From: Micromonospora eburnea
GTDB taxonomy: Bacteria; Actinomycetota; Actinomycetes; Mycobacteriales; Micromonosporaceae
Assembly: GCF_900090225.1 (NCBI RefSeq)
Contig: NZ_FMHY01000002.1
Coordinates: 744,001-808,000, forward strand
Direction: 5' to 3'
DNA: 64,000 nt
The translations under genes were made by a program, and so were the position numbers. The stretch's first letter is position 1; each line of letters begins with the position of its first letter. The notes under the pieces were generated by a model. The model was not told where the DNA came from. It made no database searches and saw nothing but the letters and a program-made list of their open reading frames with translations. This document shows, one piece after another, positions 34,547 through 44,800 of this stretch.

Positions 34547-37333
34547 TCAGCCGGTGTTGCGCATGCCGGCGGCGATGCCGTTGACCGTGGTCAGCAGCGC
34601 CCGCTCCAGCGCCGTACCGTCGTTCGGGGCGCGGCGGCCCCCGGGCGCGGTCGCCACCGCTCGGCCGGCGGCACCGGAGTCGCGGTACTGGCGCAGCAGC
34701 GCCACCTGGAGGTGGTGTAGCGGCTCCAGGTAGGTGTCCCGCACGGCCAGGGTGCGCTGGAGCACGGGCGAGTTCTCCAGCAGCGCCGGTGAGGCGGTGA
34801 CCGCCAGCACCTCCTGCTTGGTCAGCTCGTACTCCTCCTGGATCTTGTCGAAGATCGGGTGCAGCTTCTTCGGGACCAGCGTCTCCACGTACCGGCGGGC
34901 GATGCTCAGGTCGGTCTTGGTCAGCATCATCTCCACGTTCGACAGGAACGTGCGGAAGAAGTGCCAGTTGCGGTGCATCTCGGCGAGCACGTCCTGCAGG
35001 CCGGTGGCCCGCGCGGCGGCCAGGCCGGAGCCCACGCCGAACCAGCCGGGCACGATCTGCCGGGTCTGGGTCCAGCCGAACACCCACGGGATGGCCCGCA
35101 GGCCGGCCAGGCCGGCGCCGGTGTTCGGCCGCTTCGCCGGCCGGGAGCCGATGTTGAGCGCCCCCAGCAGCTCCGTCGGGGTGGAGGCCCAGAAGTACGC
35201 GGCCAGGTCCGGATTCTCGACCAGCGACCGGTACGACCGGAACGCCGCCTCGGAGACCACGTCCATGGTGGCGTCCCAGCGTTCCAGCATCTCGGCCGGC
35301 TGCCGGGGCGCGGTGTGCAGCAGCGTCGCCTGGAGCACCGCGGCGACGGTCAGCTCCAGGTTCTCCCGGGCCAGCGCGGGCAGCGTGTACTTGTCGGAGA
35401 TGACCTCACCCTGCTCGGTCACCTTGATCGCGCCGTCCAGGGTGCCGTACGGCTGGGCCAGGATCGCGTCGTGGGTGGGGCCGCCGCCCCGGCCCACCGT
35501 GCCGCCGCGGCCGTGGAACAGCCGCAGGTGCACGCCGTGCCGGGCGGCCACGTCGCGCAGCGCGCGCTGGGCCCGGTGGATCGACCACTGGCTGGTGGTG
35601 ATGCCGGCCTCCTTGTTGGAGTCGGAGTAGCCCAGCATCACCTCCTGCACGTCGCCCCGGGCCGCGACCAGCGCCCGGTAGGCGGGAAGCGACAGCAGCT
35701 CGTCCAGCAGTTCGCCGCCACTGTTCAGCTCGGACGGGGTCTCCAGCAGCGGGACGAAGCCGATCCGGGCCCGGCCGCTGTGCACGTCGACCAGGCCGGC
35801 CTCGCGGGCCAGCACCACCGCGGCGAGCACGTCGTCCACGCCCAGGGTCATCGAGATGATGTACGACTCGATCACCTCGGTGCCGAACCGGTCCTGCGCC
35901 TCCCGGATCGCCGCGAAGACGTCGAACGTCTTCTGCGCGTTCTCGGTGAGCGGGCTGTCCAGGGTGGAGAGCGGCCGGCGGCCGGCCAGCTCGTCGGCGA
36001 GCAGCTTGGTGCGCTCCAGCCGGGTCAGCGACGGGTAGTCGGACACCTCCCCGACCGCACCGTAGAACTGGGCGAGGACCGCGTGGTGCGCCTCGGCGTG
36101 CTCGCGGACGTCCATGGTCGCCAGGTGCAGCCCGAACGCGGACACCGTACGGATCGTCGAGGCGAGCCGGCCCACGGCGGTGAGCTGCCCGGAGTTGCGG
36201 GCCAGCGAGGCGCGCAGCAGCTCCAGGTCGGCGATCAGCTCGGCCGAGCCGCGGTAGTCCCGCCCCGGGACGTGCGGGGTGCCGTTGCGCAGCCGCTCCC
36301 GGGTGTTGGCCAGCTTCGCCTTCACGCAACGCGCCTTGAGCCGGTACGGCTCCTCGGCGTTGACCCGGCGGAACCGGGGCGCCACCTCGGGCAGCGCGTC
36401 CAGGTCGGCGGCGAGGCTGGCGGAGAGGTCCAGCGAGACCGCGCGCAGCCGGCGGGAGACGGAGACCTCGCTGATGAGCGCGTCCATCGCCTTCTCGGTG
36501 GCCTCGATGCCGTGCTCGTGTTGGATGCGCAGCACCTCGCGGGTGACCGTGGGGGTGACGAAGGGGTTGCCGTCCCGGTCGCCGCCGATCCAGGTGCCGA
36601 AGGTCAGCGGGCGGGCGGTCGGCGAGGTCTCCACCCCCAGGGTGCGCAGCGTGTCGGCGAGGTCGTCGAGGACCTGCGGGGCGGCCTCGGCGTAGAGGTC
36701 GCGCAGGTAGTAGATGGCGTTGCGGGCCTCGTCGGTCGGGTCCGGTCGGTCCAGCCGCAGCTCGTCGGTCTGCCACATCAGGTCCAGCAGCTCGGCCAGC
36801 CGCCGGTTGGCCGGGCCCTCGTCGCTGGCCCCGTAGAGGATGGCCTTGGCGGTCTCGGCGTCCAGCTCGTCGGCCACGGCGCGCAGCTTGGACAGGATCG
36901 ACCGGCGGGCCGCCTCGGTCGGGTGGGCGGTGAAGACCGGGCGTACCGCGAGCCGGCGGGCCACCGCGGCGATCTCCTCGGCCGGCACCCCCCGCTCGGC
37001 GATCATCCGGGCCGCCTGGTCCAGCCAGCCGCCGTGCACGGCTCGGCGCCGGCGCAGGTCACGGGCCCGGTGCACCTGCTCGGTGATGTTGGCCAGGTGG
37101 AAGTAGGTGGAGAAGGCGCGGGCCAGCTTGGTGCCGGTGGTGACGTCGAGTCCGGCGAGGCGCTGGGCGGCGGCGGGGGCGTCGGATCGGACCTGGGCGC
37201 GGATCTCCTCGACCAGGTCGAGCAGCGGTCGGCCCTCCTGTCGGGCGAGGGTCTGCCCGAGCAGCGTGCCGAGGCGGCGGATGTCGGCCCGCAGTGCGGC
37301 GTCCGGGCCGTCGTGGTCGTGCTGGTCGGTCAC
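34547..37333 (-). CDS. ppc: Phosphoenolpyruvate carboxylase
   Basis: Anaplerotic enzyme making oxaloacetate from PEP and bicarbonate. 928 aa with [13 protein letters not shown] (catalytic His), [37 protein letters not shown] and the conserved C-terminus ending MRNTG. AAGGAG lies 8 nt before GTG 37333. A perfect 14-bp palindrome sits just past the likely transcription start. Opposes pckG in direction at the PEP node. Confidence 0.97.
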   Translation of the reverse strand: MTDQHDHDGPDAALRADIRRLGTLLGQTLARQEGRPLLDLVEEIRAQVRSDAPAAAQRLAGLDVTTGTKLARAFSTYFHLANITEQVHRARDLRRRRAVHGGWLDQAARMIAERGVPAEEIAAVARRLAVRPVFTAHPTEAARRSILSKLRAVADELDAETAKAILYGASDEGPANRRLAELLDLMWQTDELRLDRPDPTDEARNAIYYLRDLYAEAAPQVLDDLADTLRTLGVETSPTARPLTFGTWIGGDRDGNPFVTPTVTREVLRIQHEHGIEATEKAMDALISEVSVSRRLRAVSLDLSASLAADLDALPEVAPRFRRVNAEEPYRLKARCVKAKLANTRERLRNGTPHVPGRDYRGSAELIADLELLRASLARNSGQLTAVGRLASTIRTVSAFGLHLATMDVREHAEAHHAVLAQFYGAVGEVSDYPSLTRLERTKLLADELAGRRPLSTLDSPLTENAQKTFDVFAAIREAQDRFGTEVIESYIISMTLGVDDVLAAVVLAREAGLVDVHSGRARIGFVPLLETPSELNSGGELLDELLSLPAYRALVAARGDVQEVMLGYSDSNKEAGITTSQWSIHRAQRALRDVAARHGVHLRLFHGRGGTVGRGGGPTHDAILAQPYGTLDGAIKVTEQGEVISDKYTLPALARENLELTVAAVLQATLLHTAPRQPAEMLERWDATMDVVSEAAFRSYRSLVENPDLAAYFWASTPTELLGALNIGSRPAKRPNTGAGLAGLRAIPWVFGWTQTRQIVPGWFGVGSGLAAARATGLQDVLAEMHRNWHFFRTFLSNVEMMLTKTDLSIARRYVETLVPKKLHPIFDKIQEEYELTKQEVLAVTASPALLENSPVLQRTLAVRDTYLEPLHHLQVALLRQYRDSGAAGRAVATAPGGRRAPNDGTALERALLTTVNGIAAGMRNTG

Positions 37334-37359
37334 GGGTGCGCTCCTTACGCGAGTACGAA

Positions 37360-37389
37360 GGACAGCGCTGTCCGACTCCCTGGATCGTA
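37360..37389 (-). promoter_or_regulatory. ppc promoter with downstream palindrome
   Basis: TACGAT (37384-37389, minus strand) is a plausible -10 element. The perfect palindrome GGACAGCGCTGTCC (37360-37373) lies right after the expected transcription start and before the ribosome-binding site, a position suited to a repressor. Confidence 0.4.
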
Positions 37390-37457
37390 TCCGCGTCGGG
37401 CCGTCCGGCAGGAGGGGGACGGCGTGATGATCTGCACTCTGGGACAGGCACGCCGGT

Positions 37458-38513
37458 TCAGCCATCGGCCATCGGCCTGCCGGGCGTGGTCAGGCGGGCC
37501 TTCCTGGCCCGGGCCGCGCGTCGGCGCGCCCGGAAGGCCGTCGCGCCGAGCAGCCCGACGATCCCGAGCGCGACCCAGACCAGCAGCCCGACCAGCGGCC
37601 AGCGTGCGGGCCGCCAGTCGAAGTAGACGGCCGCCTTGAGCAGGTCGGTGGCCAGTCCGGGGACGTTCCACCGGTGCATCCCGCGTAGGAAGGCGGGCAG
37701 GAACTCCGGGGCGTAGATGCCGCCCGAGCCGGGATTGCCGAGCACCACCAGCAGCAGGATCACCAGCCCGGTCCCGAGCAGTCCCAGCCAGCCCTGCACC
37801 GCCGCCGCGACCATGCCGGCGGCGAACACGGTGAGCGCGCCCACCAGGGCGACCGCGGGGACGTTGTGGTCCCAGATGTCCATCACCGGCCCGACCAGCA
37901 CCGCACCGATGATCCCGAGCAGCACCGCGTGTACGGCGAGGGTGCCGATCCGCAGGCCGGCCCGGCGCAGGTCGCGGGGCGCGGTGCCGAGCGAGACGCC
38001 CAGGGCGGTGGACGCCAGGTAGCCGCCGAGCACCAGGCCGACGGCCAGGTAGAACGGCACCAGCCCGCGCGGGTCGTTGGCGGAGACCGGCACCTCGTCG
38101 GTGACCTGGAGTGGCAGGTTGGCCTGCCGGGCGGCCTGGCCGAGCACCTGCGTGACGAGGTCGGTGGCGGCGGGCGCGGCGGCGCTGGCCGTCGCGAGGG
38201 TCAGGCCACCGGCCGGGTCGGAGTGCAGCACCGCATAGACCTCGCGGTCGGTGAGGGCCTGCACGGCGCGGTCCTGGTTGTCGTACCGGATGGGTTTGAT
38301 CGCGTCGGTGCGCGCCCGGACCGCGGTCAGCACGGCCTCGGCGCGTTGGTCGCCGCGGGCCACCCCGACCGGCACGTCCTGCGGGGTCGGCTTGTGCAGC
38401 GCCCCGACGTAGGCCGCGATGAACGCGGTGGCCAGGGCCAGCGTGCCGACCACCAGCCCCACCGTGCGCGGCAGCCAGTCGCGCATTGGCAGGTCCCGCT
38501 CCGCCTCGTCCAT
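37458..38513 (-). CDS. DUF3533/YhgE-Pip-like membrane protein
   Basis: 351-aa protein with one N-terminal helix (about 15-38), an extracellular domain of about 100 residues ([15 protein letters not shown] onward), and five to six further helices, the plan of ABC-2-permease-like YhgE/DUF3533 proteins. A basic Arg/Ala/Lys tail ends it. Relatives take part in export or in phage and bacteriocin interaction, but no transporter ATPase adjoins and the role is unknown. ATG 38513 is 6 nt after TAGGCT (38520-38525). Confidence 0.75.
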   Translation of the reverse strand: MDEAERDLPMRDWLPRTVGLVVGTLALATAFIAAYVGALHKPTPQDVPVGVARGDQRAEAVLTAVRARTDAIKPIRYDNQDRAVQALTDREVYAVLHSDPAGGLTLATASAAAPAATDLVTQVLGQAARQANLPLQVTDEVPVSANDPRGLVPFYLAVGLVLGGYLASTALGVSLGTAPRDLRRAGLRIGTLAVHAVLLGIIGAVLVGPVMDIWDHNVPAVALVGALTVFAAGMVAAAVQGWLGLLGTGLVILLLVVLGNPGSGGIYAPEFLPAFLRGMHRWNVPGLATDLLKAAVYFDWRPARWPLVGLLVWVALGIVGLLGATAFRARRRAARARKARLTTPGRPMADG

Positions 38514-38596
38514 CGGCTCAGCCTATTAACCCGCAATGCCCGGGATGGGAGCTTTCCCTGGCGTAAATCGCTGGCCCGACCGGATAGCGTCCGATC
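38514..38596. promoter_or_regulatory. Divergent leaderless promoters (membrane protein and LD-carboxypeptidase)
   Basis: TAGGCT (38520-38525, minus) and TAGCGT (38585-38590, plus) are each exactly 6 nt before an ATG. The 83-bp gap has no clear operator. Confidence 0.55.
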
Positions 38597-39637
38597 ATGA
38601 GCCTCCCCAGCTACCCGCCCAAGCCCCGGCCGGGCGACCGGGTCGCGGTCGTCTCGCCCTCCGCCGGCCTGCCCGGCCTCTTCCCGCACGTGTACGAACT
38701 GGGGCTGCGCCGGCTCCGCGAGGAGTTCGGGCTGGAACCGGTGGAGTATCCGACCACCCGGCGGATGGGAGCCGACCCGCGGGACCGGGCGCGGGACCTG
38801 ACCGCCGCCTTCGCCGACCCGACGATCACCGCCGTGCTGGCCACGGTCGGCGGGGACGACCTGATCACGGTCACTCCGCACCTCGACGACGAGGTGCTGC
38901 GGGCCAACCCGAAGCCGTACTACGGCTACTCGGACAACACCAACATCCTCAACCACCTGTACCGGCTGGGCATGGTGGCGTACCACGGCGGCTCGGTGCT
39001 GGTGCATCTCGGCCGGCCCGGCAAGCCGCACCCGCTCACCTTCGACTCGTTGCGCGCCGCCCTGTTCACCTCCGGCTGGTACGAGCTGACCCCGGCGACG
39101 GAATGGGGTGACCAGCCCAACGACTGGCGGGATCCGTCCACGCTGGCGTACGAGCCGGCGATGCTCCCCGGCGAGAGCTGGCGCTGGCAGGGGTCGGCGA
39201 CCGTGGTGCAGGGCCGTACCTGGGGCGGCTGCCTGGAGATCCTGCACTGGCTGATGGCGACCGACCGGGTGCCGTCGGCGGCGGAGCTGGCCGGGTCGGT
39301 GCTGGTCGTCGAGACCTCGAACGAGCTACCCACCGCCCAGGAGGTTTTCCGCATCGTGCGCAACATGGGGGAGCGTGGCCTGCTGGCCGCCTTCCCGGCG
39401 ATCGTGGTCGGCCGCCCGAAGGCGTGGGACTTCGACCGGCCGCACACGCCGGAGCAGCGGCGGGAGTGGGGCGAGGCGCAGCGGGAGGCGGTCACCCGGG
39501 CGCTCGCGGACTACGCCGACGACCCGGTGGTGGTCTTCGACGTCGACCTCGGCCACACCGACCCGCAGTTGATCATCCCGTACGGCGGGGAGATCCGGGT
39601 CGACGCCGTCGAGCGCCGCATCTCGGTGCGCTACTGA
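38597..39637 (+). CDS. S66-family LD-carboxypeptidase / MccF-like peptidase
   Basis: 346-aa serine peptidase. GYSDNTNILNHLYRLG holds the catalytic Ser of the S66 family; VLVVETSNE and DLGHTDPQ supply the Glu and His. Family members trim murein tetrapeptides (LdcA) or inactivate peptide-nucleotide antibiotics (MccF). The longer middle section and GYSDNT loop resemble the MccF-like branch, so self-protection is possible, but no antibiotic cluster is nearby. ATG 38597 is 6 nt after TAGCGT. Confidence 0.85.
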   Translation: MSLPSYPPKPRPGDRVAVVSPSAGLPGLFPHVYELGLRRLREEFGLEPVEYPTTRRMGADPRDRARDLTAAFADPTITAVLATVGGDDLITVTPHLDDEVLRANPKPYYGYSDNTNILNHLYRLGMVAYHGGSVLVHLGRPGKPHPLTFDSLRAALFTSGWYELTPATEWGDQPNDWRDPSTLAYEPAMLPGESWRWQGSATVVQGRTWGGCLEILHWLMATDRVPSAAELAGSVLVVETSNELPTAQEVFRIVRNMGERGLLAAFPAIVVGRPKAWDFDRPHTPEQRREWGEAQREAVTRALADYADDPVVVFDVDLGHTDPQLIIPYGGEIRVDAVERRISVRY

Positions 39638-39809
39638 TCCCCTGGCCCAGCCGAATACGCCGGCGCCCGGTGCACCGAGTCGCAACATCGACTCCAGTTG
39701 CGCGGTGTAGCGGTCTCGACGGCCGTGGATGCCGCTACGTCACGTATCTGGAGTGGATCTTGACCCCGGCCGGGCGGCCGAGGCGCGGGGCCGGGCGGCC
39801 GAGGCGGGG

Positions 39810-40496
39810 TCAGGTGTCGATCGCGGCGAAGGCGCGGACCGGGAAGGTGCCCATGCCGGCCACCATCGGTGGCGCGGCGGTGAACCGGAACCCCTCCGAA
39901 GGCAGGCCGCCCAGGCCGGTCAGGTGCTCCACGATCGGGATGCCGGCGGCGAGCAGGGTGCTGTGCGCCGGGCGCTTGCCGGCGGCGGCCGGGGTCATGT
40001 CGTCGATGTTGATCGAGTCGATGCCGACCAGGGCGGCCCCGACCTCGACCAGCCAGTCGGCACCGTCCCCCGTCAAATAGGGCGCGTCAGGGGCGGCGTA
40101 CCGGTCGGTGCCGAAGTGGGCGTCCCAACCGGTGTGCAGCAGCACCGCCCGCCCCGAGACGTCGTACGGCGCCAGCAGCGAGCGGTCCACCGCCCGGGTG
40201 TCGGCCGGCACCCGGACCACGATCCCGGGCAGGTCGACGAGCCGGTCCAGCGGGATTCCGGTGAGATCCGGGCCGTCGGCCCACCGGTGCGCCGGCGTGT
40301 CCAGGTACGTGCCGGTGTTCGCGATCATGTCGATCCGGGCGACATGGAACTCGACCCCCGGCGCGTACCTCGCTCGGGACTGCTCGCGGGTGAGCCAGTC
40401 GCTGATCCGGGGCGGCTGCCAGCCGGGCAGGGTGATCATCCCGTCGGTGATCACATGGCTCAACTCGACGAACCGCGCCCGTTGCTGCCCTGTCAC
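39810..40496 (-). CDS. Cyclase-family (kynurenine-formamidase-like) hydrolase
   Basis: 228-aa metal-dependent hydrolase of the Cyclase family (FVELSHVITDGMITLPGW at the start, AVLLHTGWDAHF, LVGIDSINIDDM, PIVEHLTGLGGLP). In the metal motif, usually HxGTHxDxPxH, this protein reads NTGTYLDTPAHRW: the first His and the His after GT are Asn and Tyr. This variant may bind metal differently. The start is GTG 40496. The substrate is unknown. It lies downstream of an AraC regulator on the same strand across a 316-bp gap. Confidence 0.8.
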   Translation of the reverse strand: MTGQQRARFVELSHVITDGMITLPGWQPPRISDWLTREQSRARYAPGVEFHVARIDMIANTGTYLDTPAHRWADGPDLTGIPLDRLVDLPGIVVRVPADTRAVDRSLLAPYDVSGRAVLLHTGWDAHFGTDRYAAPDAPYLTGDGADWLVEVGAALVGIDSINIDDMTPAAAGKRPAHSTLLAAGIPIVEHLTGLGGLPSEGFRFTAAPPMVAGMGTFPVRAFAAIDT

Positions 40497-40812
40497 GCCC
40501 TCAGCGCAGCACGCCGGCGTCCGACGGTCAAGATCCCGGCAACGGGCGGGCCGAGGCCGGCGAGGAGGGCGCGGCGCGGCGCGTGCGGTGAGGTGCCGCA
40601 CTGGGGGGAGTGCGGCACCTCGGCGGGGCACGCCGGGGGCGAGCCGCCAGGAGGCCCGGTTCGGGGCTCGGACCTCCCCGAACAGGTCCGCGATCCCCTG
40701 CTCGGCGCGCTTCCCTCCCCGGCGGCCAGAGCCCGGACTGACGAGATCCATCCTCGGGGCGTGGCCGGGCCGGTTCTTGAAGAATTTTGCGCGGTTCGGG
40801 TGACCGCGCTGC
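40497..40812. other. Gap between cyclase and AraC genes with hairpin and AT-rich palindrome
   Basis: No ORF is convincing in these 316 bp. AGGTGCCGCACT (40591-40602) pairs perfectly with 40609-40620 over a run of six G. TTCTTGAAGAA (40774-40784) is a rare A/T-rich palindrome that could bind a regulator such as the adjacent AraC protein. Otherwise nothing is seen. Confidence 0.45.
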
Positions 40813-41721
40813 TCAGGCGGGGCCCGCGTCGTGGGCGGCGAACAGCCGGCGCAGCCGGGCCGGCGGGTGACCGACCTGCTCCCGGACCACCCGGGTCAGG
40901 TGGGCCTGGTCGGCGAAGCCGTGCGCGACGGCGACCTCGCCCAGCGGCGGCCCGTCCCCGTCGGCCAGCACGGTCAGCACCGACCGCACCCGCAGCCGGT
41001 TCCGGTACGCGGTCAGGCTGTCGCCGGTCACCCGCTGGAACACCCGGCTCAGGTGGTGCGGCGAGCACCCGACCTGCTCGGCGACCTCGGTCAGCCCGAT
41101 CCGGAAGTCGGAGGCGACCAGCACCTCGCGGGCCCGGTCGGCCAGCCGCCGGTGGGCGGCCAGGGTGGCCGGCCTGCGGCCGATGGCCCGTTCGATCTCC
41201 GCGCCCGGCTCGCCCACGCCCAGCGGCGTCCGGCTCAGTAACCGGCCCAGGAACCGGTGCAGCCGTTCGGCCACCTCGAACTGGTCGATGCCGCGCTGGC
41301 AGTGGGCCACGAGCATCCGGTGTTCGAGGTCCAGCCGCCCGTCGACGCTGCCCCACCAGCCGCGCCGGTGCAGCCACTCTTCGGTGTCGGGGCGTTCGGC
41401 GAGGACCTGCGGGGCGAGTTCCAGGCAGCTGTAGACGTCGCCGTCGCCGTGCGGGTGGCTGCTGGCCAGCTCGTCGCCGGGCCGGGTCAGCCAGATGGTG
41501 GTGGCGTCGGTGAGGAAGACCCGGCCGTTGAGCCGAACCTGGGCGGCACCCGCGCGGCCGAGGAACAGGCGGTGGCCGCCCTCGAACGTCGGCCCGTGCC
41601 AGCCCGGGTCCTCGACGATGCACTTGACCTGGTAGAACAACATGCCCTGCGGGACGCCCAGCACCTTCCACCGTCCGGGGCTGGTCCGTCTCCTGGGATC
41701 ACTGCCGACCCCTTCCGGCAT
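40813..41721 (-). CDS. AraC-family transcriptional regulator
   Basis: 302-aa activator or repressor. The N-terminal half forms a cupin-like sensing domain (about 15-140); the C-terminal 100 residues hold two HTH motifs (GLTEVAEQVGCSPHHLSRVF and PLGEVAVAHGFADQAHLTRV). GGAGG lies before ATG 41721. The likely target is the cyclase gene downstream or an unlinked gene. It is divergent from the mfd leader. Confidence 0.88.
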   Translation of the reverse strand: MPEGVGSDPRRRTSPGRWKVLGVPQGMLFYQVKCIVEDPGWHGPTFEGGHRLFLGRAGAAQVRLNGRVFLTDATTIWLTRPGDELASSHPHGDGDVYSCLELAPQVLAERPDTEEWLHRRGWWGSVDGRLDLEHRMLVAHCQRGIDQFEVAERLHRFLGRLLSRTPLGVGEPGAEIERAIGRRPATLAAHRRLADRAREVLVASDFRIGLTEVAEQVGCSPHHLSRVFQRVTGDSLTAYRNRLRVRSVLTVLADGDGPPLGEVAVAHGFADQAHLTRVVREQVGHPPARLRRLFAAHDAGPA

Positions 41722-41788
41722 CGTTCCTCCCCTGTGCGACGTACGCGGCGCCACCCGGATTGTCCCCGCCGGGGGATAGTCTCGACAG

Positions 41789-41851
41789 GTGCACCCCCCG
41801 TCTGGCCGGACGAGGGGTCATCGCCGTGCGTCGACCTTTCGCTGGAAGTGA
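41789..41851 (+). CDS. 20-aa leader ORF upstream of mfd
   Basis: GTG 41789 follows TAGTCT (41777-41782) by 6 nt, the local leaderless pattern. The 20-codon Arg-rich frame ends at TGA 41849-41851, 6 nt before the mfd ATG. Ribosomes ending there could reinitiate on mfd. Expression is unproven. Confidence 0.42.
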   Translation: MHPPSGRTRGHRRASTFRWK

Positions 41852-41857
41852 TCACAG

Positions 41858-44800
41858 ATGCTCACCGGACTCTTCTCCGCCGCCCTGGCCGACCCCGGGC
41901 TGGCCCGGGCGCGTGACCTGGCGCGCTCCGGTGCCGCCCAGGTCGACGGCCTCGACATCACCGCCCCGGCCGCGCTGCGCCCGTTCGCCGTCGCCGCCGT
42001 CGCGGCCGACGAGCCGGCCGGCGGCGCGGGACGCCCGGTGCTGGCGGTGACGGCGACCACCCGCGAGGCGGACGACCTCGCCTCCGCGCTGGGCAGCCTG
42101 CTGGAGCCCGCACAGGTGGCCGTCTTCCCCTCCTGGGAGACGCTGCCGCACGAGCGGCTGTCGCCGCGTTCCGACACGGTCGGCCGGCGACTGGCCGTGC
42201 TGCGCCGGCTGGCTCACCCCGAAGCGGCGGACGCCCAGGGCCGTACCGGGCCGCTGCGGGTGGTCGTGGCACCCGTCCGGTCGCTGCTCCAGCCGCAGCT
42301 CAAGGGGCTCGGTGACCTGGAGCCGGTGCAGCTCGCGGCCGGCGACGAGGCGGACCTGGAGGAGGTCGCCCGGCGGCTCACCGACATGGCGTACGCCCGG
42401 ATGGACCTGGTCACCAAGCGGGGCGAGTTCGCCGTGCGCGGCGGCATCCTCGACGTCTTCCCGCCCACCGACGAGCACCCGTCGCGGGTCGAGTTCTGGG
42501 GCGACGAGGTGGAGGAGATCCGCACCTTCGCCGTCGCCGACCAGCGCACCATCGAGCAGGTCGCTCAGCTCTGGGCGCCGCCCTGCCGCGAGCTGCTGCT
42601 CACCCCGGCGGTGCGGAAGCGGGCCGCCGCGCTCGCCGGGGAGCACCCGGAGCTGGCCGAGATCCTCGACAAGCTCGCCGAGGGCATCCCGGTCGAGGGC
42701 ATGGAGTCGCTCGCCCCGGCGCTGATCGGCGCTGACTCGATGGAGCTGCTGCTGGACTGCATGCCGGCCGGCACCCACGTCGTGCTCTGCGACCCGGAGC
42801 GGATCCGCACCCGGGCGCACGACCTGGTGCGTACCTCGGAGGAGTTCCTCCAGGCGAGCTGGGCCGCGGCCGCCGTCGGGGGCCAGGCCCCGGTCGACCT
42901 CGGCGCCGCCGCCTTCCGCACCCTGGCCGACGTACGCGCGGCGGCCCGCGCCCTGCGCCAGCCCTGGTGGACCCTCGCGCCGTTCGGTTTGGTCGAGGCG
43001 GAGGCCGCCCCGGCCCGGCAGCCGTGGGAGGACGAGCCGACCGAGGTCGACGTCACCCCGGACGACGCGATCGCGGTGACGCTGGCCGCCCAGCCCGCCC
43101 CGCTCTACCACGGCGAGACCGCCCGGGTGGTCGACGACCTCAAGCGCTGGGCCGGCGAGGGCTGGTCGGTCGCGCTGGTCTTCGAGGGGCATGGTCCCGC
43201 CCAGCGGGCCGTCGAGGTGCTCCGCGACGCCGGTCTCGGCGCCCGGCTCACCGAGGAGGTGCCGGCCGCACCCGCCCCCGGCGAGCTGCTGGTCTCCTGC
43301 GGACGCCTGACCGCCGGCTTCGTCGACGAGGTGTCCCGGTTCGTGCTGCTCACCGGCGACGACGTGACCGGTGGCCGGGGCACCTCCACCCGGGACATGC
43401 GCCGGATGCCCAGCCGGCGGCGCAACACCATCGACCCGCTGGAGCTGAAGGCGGGCGACCACGTGGTGCACGAGCAGCACGGCATCGGCCGGTACGTCGA
43501 GCTGGTGCAGCGCACCGTCAACGGCGCGAGCCGGGAATACCTGGTCATCGAGTACGCGCCGAGCAAGCGCGGCCAGCCCGGCGACCGGCTCTTCGTCCCC
43601 ACCGACCAACTCGACCAGCTCTCCCGGTACGTCGGCGGGGAGCAGCCCACGCTGCACAAGATGGGCGGCTCGGACTGGCAGAAGTCCAAGGCCCGGGCCC
43701 GGAAGGCGGTCCGCGAGATCGCCGCGCAGCTCATCCAGCTCTACGCCGCCCGCAAGGCGTCCAAGGGGCACAACTTCGGCCCGGACACCCCGTGGCAGCG
43801 GGAGCTGGAGGACGCCTTCCCCTGGCAGGAGACGCCGGACCAGCTCGCCGCGATCGAAGAGGTCAAGCGGGACATGGAGCAGACCGTCCCGATGGACCGG
43901 CTGATCTGCGGCGACGTCGGGTACGGCAAGACCGAGATCGCGGTCCGCGCGGCGTTCAAGGCGGTGCAGGACGGCAAGCAGGTGGCCGTGCTGGTGCCCA
44001 CCACCCTGCTGGTGCAGCAGCACTACAACACCTTCGCCGAGCGGATGAGCCAGTTCCCGGTCACCATCCGGCAACTTTCCCGGTTCCAGACGCCGAAGGA
44101 GACCGAGCAGACCCTGACGATGGTCGCCGACGGCACCGTCGACATCGTCATCGGCACCCACCGGCTGCTCCAGGCGTCCACCCGGTTCAAGCAGCTCGGT
44201 CTGGTCATCATCGACGAGGAGCAGCGCTTCGGCGTCGAGCACAAGGAGCACCTGAAGACCCTGCGCGCCTCGGTCGACGTGCTGGCCATGTCGGCTACCC
44301 CGATCCCGCGCACCCTGGAGATGGCGATCACCGGCATCCGGGAGATGTCGACCATCGCCACCCCGCCGGAGGAGCGGCACCCGGTGCTCACCTTCGTCGG
44401 GGCGTACGACGACAAGCAGGTGGCCGCCTCCATCCATCGTGAGCTGCTTCGCGACGGGCAGGTCTTCTACCTGCACAACCGGGTGGAGTCGATCGAGAAG
44501 GCGGCCCGCCGGATCCGGGAGCTGGTGCCCGAGGCCCGGGTCGCGGTGGCGCACGGCCAGATGAGCGAGGAATCGCTCGAGAAGGTGATGGTCGGCTTCT
44601 GGGAGAAGGAGTTCGACGTCCTGGTCTGCACCACGATCGTGGAGTCCGGCATCGACATCCCGAACGCCAACACCCTGATCGTGGAGCGGGCCGACCTGCT
44701 CGGCCTGGCCCAGCTGCACCAGATCCGGGGCCGGGTCGGCCGGGGCCGGGAGCGGGCGTACGCGTACTTCCTCTATCCGGCCGACAAGCCGCTGACCGAG

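Noticed and set aside
39767..39807. Short direct repeat GCCGGGCGGCCGAGGCG (two copies)
   Set aside because: Only two 17-bp GC-only copies at a gene end; probably slippage, with no sign of function.
40591..40620. Terminator of the AraC gene
   Set aside because: The hairpin is strong but lies 190 bp beyond the stop and lacks a T tract, so it is noted as a structure without an assigned role.
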